The notes under the pieces are model-generated. The model did no database searches. It was given only the letters and a program-made list of their open reading frames with translations, and had not been told where the DNA came from. 64,000 nt of DNA from Otatea glauca (lineage: Eukaryota > Streptophyta > Magnoliopsida > Poales > Poaceae): contig CM070711.1 in NCBI GenBank assembly GCA_036346275.1, positions 53,259,435 through 53,323,434 on the forward strand, given 5' to 3'. The translations under genes and the position numbers were made by a program. Position 1 is the first letter of the stretch, and each line of letters begins with the position of its first letter. This document shows, in pieces, positions 34,736 to 47,330 of this stretch.

Positions 34736-35463
34736 AAGAGGTAAACCTCACCCGAGCCGGTGAAGACGACAAACCGGCTCTACTCCTCTCATTGTGCAAA
34801 GAAGAGGAGCTGGACATACTGATGTTGAACGGGAAGAATATAGTTCTTAAACTATGCATGGAGGGAGATAGACACAATTACACTGATTTGTGGTACTTGG
34901 ATAATGGAGCAAGCAATCACATGACTAGAGATCGCTCCGTGTTTCATGAGCTTGACAAGAAAATTTTAGGAAAAGTCAAGTTCGGCGATGGTTCCACGGT
35001 GCAGATAAGAAGCAAAGGAACGATGCTGGTACAATGCAAGAACGGCGATCAGAAGTTGTTCTCTGAAATTTACTATATACCGAGTTTGTGTAACAACATA
35101 CTCAGTCTCGGGCAATTGGTAGAAGAAGGGTGCAAGGTAGAGCTGCAGACGGAGTTTTTGCGTGTTTATAACAAGAACAAAGATCTATTGATGAGGGTCA
35201 TGAGATCCCCAAACCAATTGTACAAAATTTCTCTGAAAACTTGTAAACCGGTTTGTCTGAAGTTTAGTTTGGAGAAGCCAGAGTGGTTATGGCATGCAGG
35301 ATTTGGGCACACGAATTTTCTGAGCCCTGGATCAGACACCAAGTGCAAAGAAGAGGGGGAGAAGGATACCAGAGAGAGCCGAATCGAGCAGTTGCCACAA
35401 GGAAAGAAAAGATGCAGCGTGAAAAAGAAAAAGCTGGAGACGCACAGCGGCTGCAGTGTTTAG
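34736..35463 (+). pseudogene. copia-B protease and start of integrase region
   Basis: An open frame with the copia protease signature WYLDNGASNHMTRD at about 34890-34930, then KVKFGDGSTVQIRSKGT and IPSLCNNILSLGQL, and a GAG-pre-integrase motif (LWHAGFGHTNF) at about 35285. Directly after this the sequence becomes Lys/Glu-rich and unrelated, ending at 35463. The jump marks an internal deletion that removed the rest of pol. 35464-35693 is purine-rich non-coding DNA leading to the PPT. Confidence 0.85.
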
Positions 35464-35693
35464 AAGCGTCGACGCGTTGCATACGAGGGCAAGCAAAGAG
35501 GTTGCATTAGTAAAGTCTCTCATGCATCGCTAGAAGCGTCAGGTGATAGTACGCAAGAAAGAGAAAAACACACTAAGCCAAGCAAGAATAGAAGAGGGAT
35601 GAGAGAGAAAAGATGAGAAGAGAAAGAGAAAAAACCTGAGAAAAAATTGTAAGACTAGGTAGAGTTGAGTTAGAAATTAAATGTTACAAGATT

Positions 35694-35704
35694 AGGAGGG
35701 AAAA
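35694..35704 (+). promoter_or_regulatory. copia-B polypurine tract
   Basis: AGGAGGGAAAA directly precedes the 3' LTR. Confidence 0.85.
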
Positions 35705-35918
35705 TGTTAGAAGTAATCTTGTAATTAGTTAGAAGTTCTGGTAAGACTTTGTTTAGGACAAGGAGTCCGATTAGAATAAGAAAGTGGAATCCTATTCTAT
35801 TTATGAGAACGGTAGTTTTAGGTATAAATTCAAGGATATACTTAAATTTTGTGAGTGAACAGAGCAAGAAGTAATAAAAAGAAAATTGTCTCAAAATTTT
35901 TAATATTTTGTTTCAACA
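35705..35918 (+). repeat. copia-B 3' LTR
   Basis: Starts TGTTAGAAGTAATC and ends TTTGTTTCAACA, followed by the second AACCT. Confidence 0.95.
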
Positions 35919-36841
35919 AACCTCACCTTCCACTGCAAACATCATCGCCCGTGTCGCGACCGTCCTCGTCGTTGTCAGCATCTCCCTCTTCGTGCACCAC
36001 GAGGCTTCCAAGGTTTTGACATTGCCATTCTCAATGCCACCGCTTCACGGGAGACCCTCGCCGGCCAGCTGTTCAACGTCTTTCTTGTGTCCAATGGCCG
36101 GGCCGCCCTAGTCCTGCACTACGCGAGCTGGGCCGTGGAGCAAATGCTATATCCGGACGAGTCGTTCCCTCGCAGGCTAGTCACCCGTGTCACCGTCCAA
36201 ATGGCCGCCCGAAACCTTACCACCGAGGCGACGGTGCAGCTCTGGGAGAGTACGTGATATCCCTCGGCCCCAGCCTCATGTAAGCCGCACACACAGCCAC
36301 CACGGTCACCGCCTCTGTGCGTGGAGCCATCGCGCGCATGTGGCTATGGGACGACCGTGGTGCTGCGCCAGCGCATGTCTTGGATGTAGAAACTCTCCCC
36401 TGCAAACTCTCAGATTTCCTTTTTCTAAAACCTGAAGCAGTAAAACCAACGACAATGCAGGCGTAATACTGCTTCAAAACCAAGCCTGATCTCCCTGGAC
36501 GAGAAGACTTGATTCTTCTCTGGTCAGCAGAACGAACACGCAGCAGAACAAGAGTATTGGTGAAACAAGTAAAACTCTTTTGGTGCTGCAAAATACCGCC
36601 CTGCAGCTTTTCGGGGTTTTCTCCTCTATTACTTATATAGTCATAGCTTACAGATACATAAACGGAATTCAGTTATGACTCTCTATCTGGATTACTTAAA
36701 CCAATTTGACTCCAACTAAAACTCTGAAGTTTTTTGTCTTATCCGACAAAAAAATATGTTTCAGATACTACCCAAACAAGAAAACAAGACTAACCCAAAC
36801 TGGAATCCGAACTCAAGTTTGAACAAAAACAGAACGGACTC

Positions 36842-37493
36842 TATTTGCACCAAAATTTGGCAAGCTTGGTCAAAATCGGCAATAAAGTCAAAGATACGGA
36901 ATTAACGGACATGATGGAAAGGTTTGGAGATATTTGGTAACTGCAAGATTTTTAAGAAAAATAACCGTCTGAGATAAGGCCGATACGGATACGAACTTGA
37001 AGCGTGTTGTAACAGGATACGATCGGCCGAAGGTATAAAAGAAGGACCAAAGCGAGCTGCGAAATAATAATCAACACAATACAATCAACCAGCTTTTACT
37101 TTTCATCTTTTTCCTGTCGACTAGGAGTAGTTCTTATAATTTAGCCTTTGTAATCGATTTTGATCAATAAAGTTGCGCATCGCCGATTGTTGATCTTCGT
37201 CAATTACACCCAGTGTTCGATTTATTTCGATTTTGTTGCGCATCGTCTTCTTGTAATCGATCCACCTTTACCCTCGATTAGCCTTAATCGGCTAATTAGA
37301 TTTATCTGATACTTTAATCTTGATCGCTTCAGTCGATTAAGTTTAAGCCGATTGATATTGACGATCGGCTTGGAGTAAATTTTATTGTTTTTACCTTGTC
37401 GATTCTGAGTCAAATCGGTGATACGCTCGAACTAGGTGTTAAATGCGGTGTCTTTGTTGTCGTAAACCCTACCTCAAGTTTTTGACGCCAACG
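36842..37493 (+). repeat. Tat element 5' LTR (652 bp)
   Basis: Starts TATTTGCACC, where the 3' LTR has TGTTTGCACC, so the terminal TG is mutated to TA. It ends GACGCCAACG, against GACGCCAACA in the 3' LTR. Confidence 0.92.
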
Positions 37494-37521
37494 GACTTTT
37501 GGCACGCCGGTGGGACACGCA

Positions 37522-38052
37522 ATGTCTTCATCGAAGTCGATTCCACCATCGATCTCAACTCGAAGCTATAATCGTCCCAACAATGGACGATTTATCCATG
37601 AACAGCGCCAAGAAATTGAAGCTCGGAAGGCTGCGCTGGAAGAGATGATGCTAAATTGCTATCAGAAGACAAGACGTGGCGTCACTCAAAAATCCGCCCT
37701 GCCGACGGTCAACGCCCTACGTGATGCGGGTGTAACAGAACAAGTAAGCCGATATTTACCTGCTCAAGCCGAATTATCGGCTATGATTAATCAGTCTGTG
37801 CATCACGCTTTAATAAACCAATCATCGGCTCTGGTGACAACACTTAAGCCGATGATAGCAAATAGCGTCAAATCTATAGCCCAGGAGTTAGCCTCGTCAG
37901 GAAGTCTGCTAGATCCATTACAAGCTCTGCCGAATTATCCTGTTTTTTCAAAACCACAGAACACGCAGGGCACTACGATCGATCCTAAATCATCGGTACG
38001 TAACCTCACCTCCCACAATGATGCCCACACAACCTACGGTCATATTGCCTAG
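37522..38052 (+). pseudogene. Tat gag N-terminal region
   Basis: The ATG at 37522, 28 bp after the 5' LTR, opens MSSSKSIPPSISTRSYN followed by a helical region (EQRQEIEARKAALEEMM) and SRYLPAQAELSAMINQSV. The frame stops at 38052. 38053-38539 continues as Gag in shifted frames (DRMPYL-type end). Confidence 0.8.
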
Positions 38053-38539
38053 GGACCCTCGGTCAAGTGGGTCGATCATTACCATGCCTATACCGACGCC
38101 GCTAGGTTGGATGCGTCAATCAATTTGCCGCCATCGGCTCCGTTTCACGCTTTTCCCCAATCGGTTTCACGGTACCGATTGGCTCGAGAGATTCCCAAAA
38201 GAATCTACCTTGCAAAGGAACCCGTGTCCACGGGGTAGTAACATACTACGAGCCATTTGTTCCGATGCGAAACTCAAACCGGGCATAATCAACGCGATCA
38301 AGATGGTCGTATGACGACAGACAAACACAATTGGCGGCCGAGCTTACGCTCGGGGGGCAGGGTGCCGATTATGACCGACATTATCAAGGGCTTGCTATGC
38401 CAATGGCCGATAATGCCAACTGGACCGATCAGATCTGTACCGTTTTGAGGGACCAATTTGGCATACAACCAAAAGGAAAAGTGATCGGCTATAGAAAGCC
38501 GTACCCTGATTACATTGATCGCATGCCTTACCTCACAAT

Positions 38540-39754
38540 TTGAGTCCGGACTTTGCCAAATTCTCCGGGGATGATTCTATCACCACCCTGGAGCATATCG
38601 GACGCTTTATCGCGCAATGCGGTGAAGCGGCCCAATCCGATGGGCTTAAAATTAGGTTGTTCCCATTGTCTTTATCCGGGGCAGCATTTCCTTGGTTTAC
38701 TTGTTTACCTCCGAATTCGGTCCATTTATGGAACGATTTGGAAAGCCGATTCCATGAATATTTCTTTTCAGGCAGTTTGGAGCTTAGAATTTCAGATTTG
38801 AGTTCTGTGCGCCAAAAGTTTGGGGAATCAGTGACGGATTACATTAAGAGGTTTAGAGAAATCATGAATCGGTGTTTTAGCGTTACGTTGCCTGACAACC
38901 AACTTGCCGATTTAGCATTTCAAGGTTTGATCCCGCCACTTAGGGAGAAGTTTGGAGGCCAAGAATTCACTGACCTTAGCCACTTATTGCATCGCGTATC
39001 GGCTCAAGAAAGCCGATTCACTGATAACAAAGCATTCAAAGATAGATTCAAAAATAGCAATAACAAGGAAAGGGATAAGGCCAAGGTCAATATGGTTGAA
39101 TATTGTCCTAGTGATTTGTCGGACGACGAGGAAGCAGAAATAAACATAGCCGAATGGGTAAAAGGATCCAAGAAATCCTTAGTCTGTTCTTGGCTCAAGC
39201 CGACTAGGAACAAGTCGGAAGTTAAGTACTCTTTTGATGTTTCTAAGTGCGATCGTATTTTTGATTTACTTCTGCAAGAAAAGATAATACGATTGCCGGA
39301 GGGACATGTGATACCATCGCCTGATGAGATCAAAAAGCGCAGGTATTGCAAGTGGCATCATTCTTATTCGCATAACACTAATGACTGCAATATCCTTCGT
39401 CAACAGATCCAGTCTGCTATTGAAGATGGTCGGTTGAAGTTTGCCGATGAGCCGACCATGCAGGTTGATGTTGATCCGTTTCCTATCAACATGGTACAGT
39501 GTTCGGCTAAAGGAAAAGAGCCGATGCAAGACGAGCATAAAAAAGATCGACAAGTCAACATCCAATCAAGCTCGAACGGTGATCAAACACTGAAGATTAC
39601 AATCGGCTCTTTACAAATAGAAGCCGATAGTGAAGGAAAAAATTCAAGAACCATCAAACCCAAAGGGAATCCTCAGGTAGGTAAATGGTACAAAGCAGAA
39701 AAGTCTCCATTAAGGCGACAAATAAAAGGTCGGGACCAACCTTTTTACAATTAA
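38540..39754 (+). pseudogene. Tat gag core
   Basis: A long open frame with the Retrotrans_gag domain: FAKFSGDDSITTLEHIGRFI, GAAFPWFTCLPP, WNDLESRFHEYFFSG, SVTDYIKRFREIMNRCF, FQGLIPPLREKF. Near residue 275 a zinc-finger-like motif reads YCKWHHSYSHNTNDC, the form seen in Tat elements instead of a standard CCHC knuckle. It begins without ATG because of an upstream frameshift. Confidence 0.88.
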
Positions 39755-40236
39755 TGGAGAAATACGAAAGGATGAATAGCCGACCACGGTATAAGGCTCA
39801 CCGGTCGGATAACTTGTACCGCACCGAGAATGTGGAAAGGGCACATAGAAGATGTCCCTTTTGGCAGTTTTGCTGGGAAAGAGGAGTAGCGTTGCCATCA
39901 CCATACACCTGCCCGATGGAACATTATCCCCAAGACGATTGGCCAAGGCAATCGGCCAGAGATAGGCTATCTGGGCCAGTCAGACAGCAGGGCAGAAGTC
40001 ACAGAAGGCCGGTCCACGAGAGAATATCTAAACCGAATCAAGAACCAAGCCAAGTCAAGACACACAAGCCCAGTTTTAATCAAAAAGATTTGGCTGGTCA
40101 AATACGAAAGCCGGTGGAACCCAAACCGAGGTGGTGTCCATCTGGCCTAAGCCGATCACAACGACGACGGCTTCAGAGGCTAAGGACGCAAGAGATTCGT
40201 GAGGCCGACGCTGAGAGAGAGAAACGAAGTGTTTAA
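39755..40236 (+). pseudogene. Tat gag-pol linker
   Basis: A frame overlapping the end of gag (from 39685) reads TFLQLMEKYERMNSRP, then a Cys/Trp-containing basic stretch (RRCPFWQFCWERG) and an Arg-rich end (SRSQRRRLQRLRTQEI). This linker is typical between gag and protease in this lineage. I know of no enzymatic role. Confidence 0.7.
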
Positions 40237-40254
40237 CGAACTTCGTCCAGTCAA

Positions 40255-40971
40255 ATGCGTCAAAAAAAATGGAGAAGAAAAGAACAAGCCGAAGAAGATT
40301 TCGAATCGGCTGATGACTTGGATTCTCCCATGATTCGGGATGACACGCCTCCCATGGATATTAACATGGTGTTCACATTACCAGCCGAATTCAAAGTCAG
40401 AACCAAACCGGCCAAAGAGGCAGTTGCTCAGTTGTGCTCCGGCATTCAGAACGCTATCTTTGAGAAGCCCAAAGATGACCATCGGCATCTGAAACCATTG
40501 TATCTAAAAGGGTATATAAATGGCAAGCCAATATCAAGGATGCTGGTAGACGGAGGCGCCACGGTGAACCTGATGCCGTACACAACATGCAAGAAATTGG
40601 GTAAGTCTGATGACGATTTGATCAAAACTAACATGGTTCTGAATGACTTCACAGGCGACCCTACAGAGGCAAAAGGTGTCATGGTCACAGAACTGACTGT
40701 CGGTAGCAAGACTTTGCCGACAGCATTCTTTGTGATTGACGCCAAAGGAAACTACAGTGTGCTGCTCGGTCGGGATTGGATCCATGCTAACTGCTGTATC
40801 CCATCGACTATGCATCAAGCGCTTGTCCAATGGAACGGAGAAGAAGTTGAGGTCGTTGCGGTGACACATCGGCTCATATCGCCATGGCTAGTTCCGACGC
40901 GAATTGGCAACACGAAGAAGCTGGCTGCATATCGGGCAATGCGCTGGATGATTGCGATTTCATATGCGTAA
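40255..40971 (+). pseudogene. Tat aspartic protease region
   Basis: The active site reads MLVDGGATVNLMP, with the catalytic Asp intact (codon 40549-40551). It is followed by LLGRDWIHANCCIPSTMHQ, the conserved second half. The frame ends at 40971, and the linker to reverse transcriptase (40972-41041) is shifted. Confidence 0.88.
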
Positions 40972-41041
40972 GCAAATCAGGGCTCATGCCGATCAGTGTC
41001 AAGCCTGGCACCTTTGATCGAGCAAACGAAGTGTTACGACG

Positions 41042-42206
41042 ATGGGGACAGGAAAAACATTGAAAGCGCTGCAGGACAAAATGCAAAACTATCGGCAAAT
41101 AACGGATAGTTGCGAAGCCATAGAAGATTTTGAAGAAATTGAAAAGTTAGGTCAAGGGTTCACATCCACCGATTTGCTTGAAGAAATCGATATAGGTAGC
41201 GGGGATAGGAAAAGACCAACTTTTATTTGTGCAAGTTTAGATGTAAAGTACAAGGAAAAGCTAGTAAAAATACTTAGAAATTATAAGGATTGTTTCGCTT
41301 GGGAGTATCATGAGATGCCCGGATTAAGCCAACTGGTGGAACATCGGCTACCTATAAAATCGGGCTATCGGCCGTTTAAACAAGATCCGAGCGTTTTAAT
41401 CCACCTTGTACCAGTTATAAAGAAGAGATAGAACGATTGTTGGAAGCAAAGTTTATCGTGCCTTGCCGATACGCGAGTGGGTTTCAAACATCGTTCGATC
41501 ATGAAGAAGAATGGAAAACTTGGTATCGTCGACTTTAGAGATTTGAACAAGGCGACGCCAAAGATGAATACCCGATGCCTATAGCCGACATGCTTATCGA
41601 TGCTGCATCAGGGAATAAAATCATAAGTTTTCTAGATGGTAACGCCGGGTATAACCAGATACTCATGGCGGAAGTCGATATACCAAAAACAGCTTTCAGA
41701 TGTCCTGGTGCAATAAGACTGTTCGAGTGGACAGTAATGACTTTCGGCTTGAAAAACGCTGGGGCAACGTATCAGCGGGCAATGAATCTGATCTTTCATG
41801 ATTTAATCGGCCACATTGTCGAAATATATATTGACGATGTAGTAGTAAAGTCTGCAGACGATTTCCAACATTTGGCCGATTTAGAGGGTGTTTAAAACAT
41901 AAGATCGCACGGTTTGAAGATGAATCCTTACAAGTGTGCGTTAGCGTGTCTACCGGGCGCTTTTAGGCTTTATGGTACATGAAAGAGGAATCAAAGTCAC
42001 CAAACGAGGTCAAGGCCATAGCCAATCCTGAACCACCGACGTGCAAAAATGAATTACAAAAGTTGATCGGCAAAATTAACTATCTCCGTCGGTTCATCTC
42101 GAACCTCTCTGGTAGAATTCGTGCCTTTACTCCATTACTGAAGTTGAAGGACAATGAAGAATTTATATGGGGAGTCGATCAGCAGAAAGCTTTCAACGAA
42201 GTCTAA
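41042..42206 (+). pseudogene. Tat reverse transcriptase
   Basis: Split over several frames: 41042-41431 (NYKDCFAWEYHEMPGL), an eroded piece to 41574, 41575-41895 (MPIADMLIDAASGN, SFLDGNAGYNQILM, and the catalytic box YIDDVVVKS), and 41979-42206 (KLIGKINYLRRFI). The Asp pair is intact, but stops at 41431 and 41895 break the protein. Confidence 0.9.
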
Positions 42207-42212
42207 AGGTAT

Positions 42213-43316
42213 TTGTCCAACTCTCCAGTTTTGGCTGCACCGCAAAAAGGGATTCCTTTCAGATTATATGTCTCGGTCGAAGAAGATACTATTGGAGCTG
42301 TTTTGGCACAAGAAGTGCATGGTAAAGAGAGGGTTATCTTTTATTTAAGCCGACGGTTGCTGGACGCAGAAGTCAGGTACCCTTTTATTGAAAAACTATG
42401 TTTATCCTTGTACTTCTCGTGCACAAAGCTAAGGCACTACATATTAGCATCGGCTTGTAAGGTCATCTGCAAAACCGATGTTATAAAATATATATTGTCA
42501 GCTCCAATTCTGCGAGGTCGACTTGGCAAATGGGCTTACGCCTTGGTCGAGTTCGACTTATCATACGAATCGGCCAAAGCAGTCAAAGGACAAGTCCTAG
42601 CCGATTTTATAACAGGACATGACACAGCAGCAAACCTAGTGTTGGTAGCACCATGGCAACTGTTCTTTGACGGATCAGTATGTGGGGAAGGTGATGGTAT
42701 CGGTATTGTACTCACTTCACCCAAAGGGCATAGCTTTGAATTTGCATTCCGGCTAAATAGCCGATGCTCCAACAACCAGGCCGAGTACGAAGCATTACTC
42801 AAAGGCTTACTGTTGTTAGAAAATATTGGAGTAAGAGCCGTTGAGGCATATGGTGATTCACTATTGGTAGTACAGCAAATAAAGAGAGAATACCAATGTC
42901 GGGATGAAATACTACTGAAATATTTAGAACAATGTTTAGAGATTATCAGCTCTTTTACTTCATTTTCTATCGGTCATATTCCTCGTGAATTGAACGATAG
43001 AGCTAATGCTTTAGCTCAGCAAGCATCAGGATATAAGGATTTTGACCAAAGTCAGGAGACCGAACTAGTGAGCAAAGCAGTCATGTGCGCAAATATTGCT
43101 GATTGGAGAACGCAAATAAAAGATTATCTAGTCGATCCATCCAAGCCGACAGAACGAAAGATAAGACAACAAGCGTTGAAATACGTTGTTTTAGACGATA
43201 TACTATATTATCGGACTATGGAAGGTTTGTTGTTGAGATGTCTTGAAGCGAAGAAGCGCGAGTGGCAATGGGCGAAGTACACGAAGGATTTGTGGTTCTC
43301 ATCAATCGGCACATAA
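42213..43316 (+). pseudogene. Tat double RNase H region
   Basis: One 367-codon frame carries two RNase H modules. The first (SPVLAAPQKG, FRLYVSVEEDTIGAVLAQE, FYLSRRLLDAEVRYPFIEKL) is the gypsy type. The second (WQLFFDGSVCGEGDG, NNQAEYEALLKGLLL, VEAYGDSLLVVQQI) is the archaeal-type RNase H with the usual D, E, D residues. A second RNase H is characteristic of Tat elements. This is the best-preserved enzyme frame in the element. Confidence 0.9.
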
Positions 43317-44357
43317 GATGAAATGGATGCTCGAGACGGACAAAGTTATTTTTGGCCGACGATGTTAGAAGATTGTTTCAAGTACTATAAAGGATGTCAG
43401 ACATGTCAAAAGTTCGGCAACGTACAACTCGCACCAACATCGGCTTTACATCCAATTATCAAACCTTGGCCGTTCAGAGGTTGGGGAATAGACATAATCG
43501 CCAAATATTTCTCGCCTCGAGTAAAGGCCATAAGTTTATTTTGGCGCAACCGATTATTTCTCAAATTGGGTCGAGGCTATACCACTTAAAAAGGTGACCA
43601 GTGTTGAAGCGATTAGTTTTGTGAATGAACATATCGTCCATCGGTTTGGAATACCGCAAATAATCACGACCGACCAAGGTACGGTATTCATGTCAAGCGA
43701 GTTTGAGTTACGCAAGCGAGTTTAGGGATCAAATTGTTAAACTCTTCGCCATATTATGCTCAGGCTAATGGACAAGCCGAGTCGTCTAATAAAACGCTAA
43801 TCAAATTGATCAAACAAAAAATTGATGAGAAGCCAAGGAATTGGCATTCGACTCTATCGGAGTCACTTTGGGCTTATCGGTTATCTTATCACGGAGCGAC
43901 AAAACTTTCACCTTACCAATTGTTGTATGGACAAGAAGCCGTTCTGCCCGTAGAGACCAATATTGAGTCGATACGAATAGCCAGACAAAATGGTTTGTCG
44001 GCTCAAGATTACAATGATTTAATGGTCGACAGCTTGGATGAATTAGCGGAGTTACGTTTATCTACGCTTGATCGGCTTAAAAGGAATAAGATCAGAGTTG
44101 CAAGATCATATAATAAAAAGGTCATGATTAAGTATTTTGATCTAGCCGATTTGGTATGGAAAACAATACTGCCTGTTGGCTCGAAAGATAACCGATTTGG
44201 AAAATGGTCACCTACATGGGAAGGGCCATATAAAATTAATCGGCTAGTCGGCGGAAACTCATACTTGCTGGAAACGCTTGAAGGGTATGTATTGCCGAAA
44301 GCTATTAACGGGAAATACTTAAAGAAATACTATCCTAGCGTTTGGATCGGAACCTAG
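43317..44357 (+). pseudogene. Tat integrase
   Basis: Parts in three frames: 43323-43589 with the zinc-finger end (CQTCQKFGN) and HPIIKPWPFRGWGIDII; an eroded stretch 43590-43733 with IVHRFGIPQIITTDQGT-like text; and 43734-44357 with SSPYYAQANGQAESSNK, LSESLWAYRLSYHGATKLSP, and a C-terminal WEGPYKINRLVGGN. The catalytic D, D and E can each be traced, but not in one frame. Confidence 0.88.
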
Positions 44358-44540
44358 CCGACTAAAAATCTCGTTCAGAGCCAAGATTAACACGATGCTG
44401 TTAATCGGCGGAAAGAGTAGCAAACTCTAGATATAAGAAAAATATGAATCGGTTAAACAGCCGATTGTAAACATAGCAAAATTACAAGCATTCATGAGAC
44501 ATTCAGAGTATTTAGAAGTTTTGGAACGACCAATCAAGTT

Positions 44541-47330
44541 TTACATCCCAGAACCTGGGAGTCGTGCTCCTAAAGCCGACAGTGCTCCAGCCGCTTTGGC
44601 AATTGTTTCTTGTACCTCATCCAAGATTTTGTCATCTTCTGCTGCAATGCCTGGGATAGGTACAAGTTTAGCCGACTGCTCCTTGAAGGCTGCCACGGCT
44701 GATGCTATTTCTATCTTTTGCTCCTTGGCGGCCGATGATGTTTTTTCAAAGGAATCTTGGCCTTCAGCAATGAGCTTTATCGTCCTCGCCAACTCACCCT
44801 CAAGAAATTTTTTAGTGGTTTCTAACTTTTGAAGAGAAGATTTGTTAGCCTTCAGAGATTCTATGGTTGCATCAAATTTTTCTTCTTTGCCTTTGTCTCT
44901 GCAACCATTTTGTCAAGGATTTTACGATCGGCCTCTTGGGCCATTCTCTTTGCTTTCCTCTCTGGTCGCTTCCATGAAGCCTTCTTCTCATCTAGGTGAC
45001 ACACTTGACGTGCGACCATGGCCTCTGGTGGCAAATCGGTTTCAACTACGCCATAGCATCTCGAATCGGTGATTATTATTCGAATCTCGATTGAGGCCTT
45101 GACACCAAATCAAAGAGTGCGTTGAGGCGATCTTGCATTCCGGAGCCGATGAGACAAAGAATGACGCGTCTTTGGAAACCGCGATGATATTTTGGATTGC
45201 AGAAATATAGTCATCGGCTGCAAAAATCTCTGGATCATCCAAATCAGATAAATTGAAGCCAAGGATGTTGGATGGATCAGATGTCTCTGGAGCAGTAGTG
45301 GTTGTTGGCGTTGGCATCGGCTCAGGAGGCAACGGCTCTTTGACCGATATATCTGGCAAGCTTGCCAGGATGTTGGCCACTTGTGCCGATGCGGTAGGCT
45401 GGAAGAAGATAGAATATAATGAAAACCGATGGACTAAATCGAGATCCTTAAATTTTGAGATAGACAAATACCTGAGCAGTAGCCGATCCGTGCGGTGAAC
45501 TTTCGCCACTTTGTTCCTGTGGCTTGGAGTGTTTTTTCTTGGCAGCAACTTTAGTGGACTTCGGCTTCTTCTTCTCTGAAGGTCAATCGGCTAGAAAGTT
45601 AGTTTATGAAGAAACTAAAAAGAAACAAGAGATGGTTAAACGTAACTTACTTGGTTGTTGTTGTCTTTCCAAATCGGACAATGATGGGCTTTGAATGCCC
45701 AAGGAACCAGAAGTATAGCCAGTAAGTGTAGTTGCCTTGTATGGTCGTTTTTCTTTACTAGCCGAAGGGACGTCGATTGGCTTCTTACCAGCAGCTTTAG
45801 TCTGCAAAGAAAAGAGGATAAAGCCAATGAGACATTCATATAGGCTACGATAAAGAAAAGTTAAAATCGACTAATACCTCGCCAGTAATATCTACAAGAC
45901 TCGTATTATCATATCTGGAGCTCGATTCGTCACTTGAACTGTTATCAGAAGATACCATCGGCTCAGGAACGTCTGGGAAAAGGGCATTAATAATGGTCGA
46001 TGGGGTACGATCTAAGAGAAGTGCATTTGCAATTGAAGACCACCATACAGAGAATCGGCTAGATCGACGATTATTCAAGACAAAATGTGGCAAAGATTTG
46101 ATCTACAAGTCATCGGCTATCTCCAAGACCATATTGGCTGCAGCTAAAGATCTCACTCTAGTCCTAGGCTGAACCAAGTCGAGAAGTGGGAGACTGGGGA
46201 TCACTTGGCCGAAACCCAGTTGTCTGGCAAAAATGGAAGGATGATAAAATTCATAGGAAGGCTGAAAGGTACGATTTCTTGTATTAAAGCCGACATGTAA
46301 GATGCTGGGAGAAATAAAAACTTTGAAGAAATCTAGAGTCGATTGGGCATCTACGAATCGAGAATCCGATTGAAGAAATGATGGCCATTCAAAATCGGCT
46401 GCATTGGTATAACTGAAGAAGTCTTGTTGGCTAAAATCATTACTATCCAAGTTCAGGAAGAAAGATAAATATTTTTTCAGGCCGACTGGAGATATCTTCT
46501 TGCTACCAGAGCACATTATGTATCTTTCGCCATAAGATCGGTGGCTCAATTCAGTGCTACATTTTACGGTGTATCTTCACGAGGAATGTCGAGTCGTCGA
46601 TGGATCCAATTGAAGGATCGGCTAAATAAGCAGTACAACCACATCTGTATGAACCGAGAGGACCTCCTACGTTGCCGACGCAAAATTTGGCAAAATCAGT
46701 AAAAAGCCGACTCCTAATTACATGCATCATTTGACAAACTGCTCCAAGGAACATCTTTCCCAATGCTAGCCGACGGCCCTCTACCAACCGCTCTGCCATC
46801 AACTGATACACTTGTGTTGGTCCTAAAGAAGCACCACAAAACAAAAATCGGTCTAACTATAAGTTCAGGAAAGCAACATGTTCTTTATCTGATATCGGCC
46901 CGTTCACTTTATTATTGTTATCAATGTACTTGCATGACCTTCTCCTTTGGATTGAATAAGCTTGTATTTGGTTTGCCACTAAAGCCGATATCCGCTCACC
47001 ATCCGGCCTAAAGCAACACAATTGGGCTATGTCCATGAGGTTGGGCCGATGGGACGATATGGAATAAAAAGGCATTGAAGGTCTCCACCGAAATAATGAG
47101 CCGTGGCCACTAAGGGCTCATTGGCTTCGGATCGGCTAGTGAGAGAGGATACACTCAGCTATACCCATCTTTTCCCATTCCTCTCTTTTTGAGCAGCCAC
47201 GCGAATATACCAAGATCTCCACCCTTAAGCTACTGGCCGGCCATGCCTCAAGCTTTTTTCCACTCTCTATGTTGAATGCGAGAGCCGATAGAGGAAGGCG
47301 GGAATATCGACTAATAACGTGTGCTGGCAT
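44541..47330 (-). pseudogene. antisense accessory gene of the Tat element, intron-containing
   Basis: Lies between pol and the 3' LTR, opposite to gag-pol. Segments 47330-47136, 47075-46857 and 46844-46557 carry text resembling the plant mobile domain or related retroelement proteins (PNLMDIAQLCCFRPDGERIS, LGPTQVYQLMAERLVEG). From 46549 one frame, with a single TAG near 46102, reads to 45878. Three introns follow: 45877-45802, 45650-45576 and 45471-45399 (73-76 bp each, GT-AG on the minus strand). Removing them keeps one frame: acidic Ser-rich, Lys-rich (KKKPKSTKVAAKKK), then PTASAQVANILASLPDI. The 3' part to 44541 is a frame-broken coiled coil ending GARLPGSGM. Antisense genes of this kind are known in Tat elements; their role is unknown. 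Confidence 0.8.

Larger units (their letters stand above)
32902..35918 (+). mobile_element. copia-B: short Ty1/copia deletion derivative, TSD AACCT
   Basis: 3017 bp with 214-bp LTRs (32902-33115 and 35705-35918), flanked by AACCT at 32897-32901 and 35919-35923. It keeps PBS, gag, protease and the start of the integrase region, but has no integrase core, reverse transcriptase or RNase H. It would depend on a related autonomous element. It is inserted in the second dozen codons of the BSP-like gene. Confidence 0.94.
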
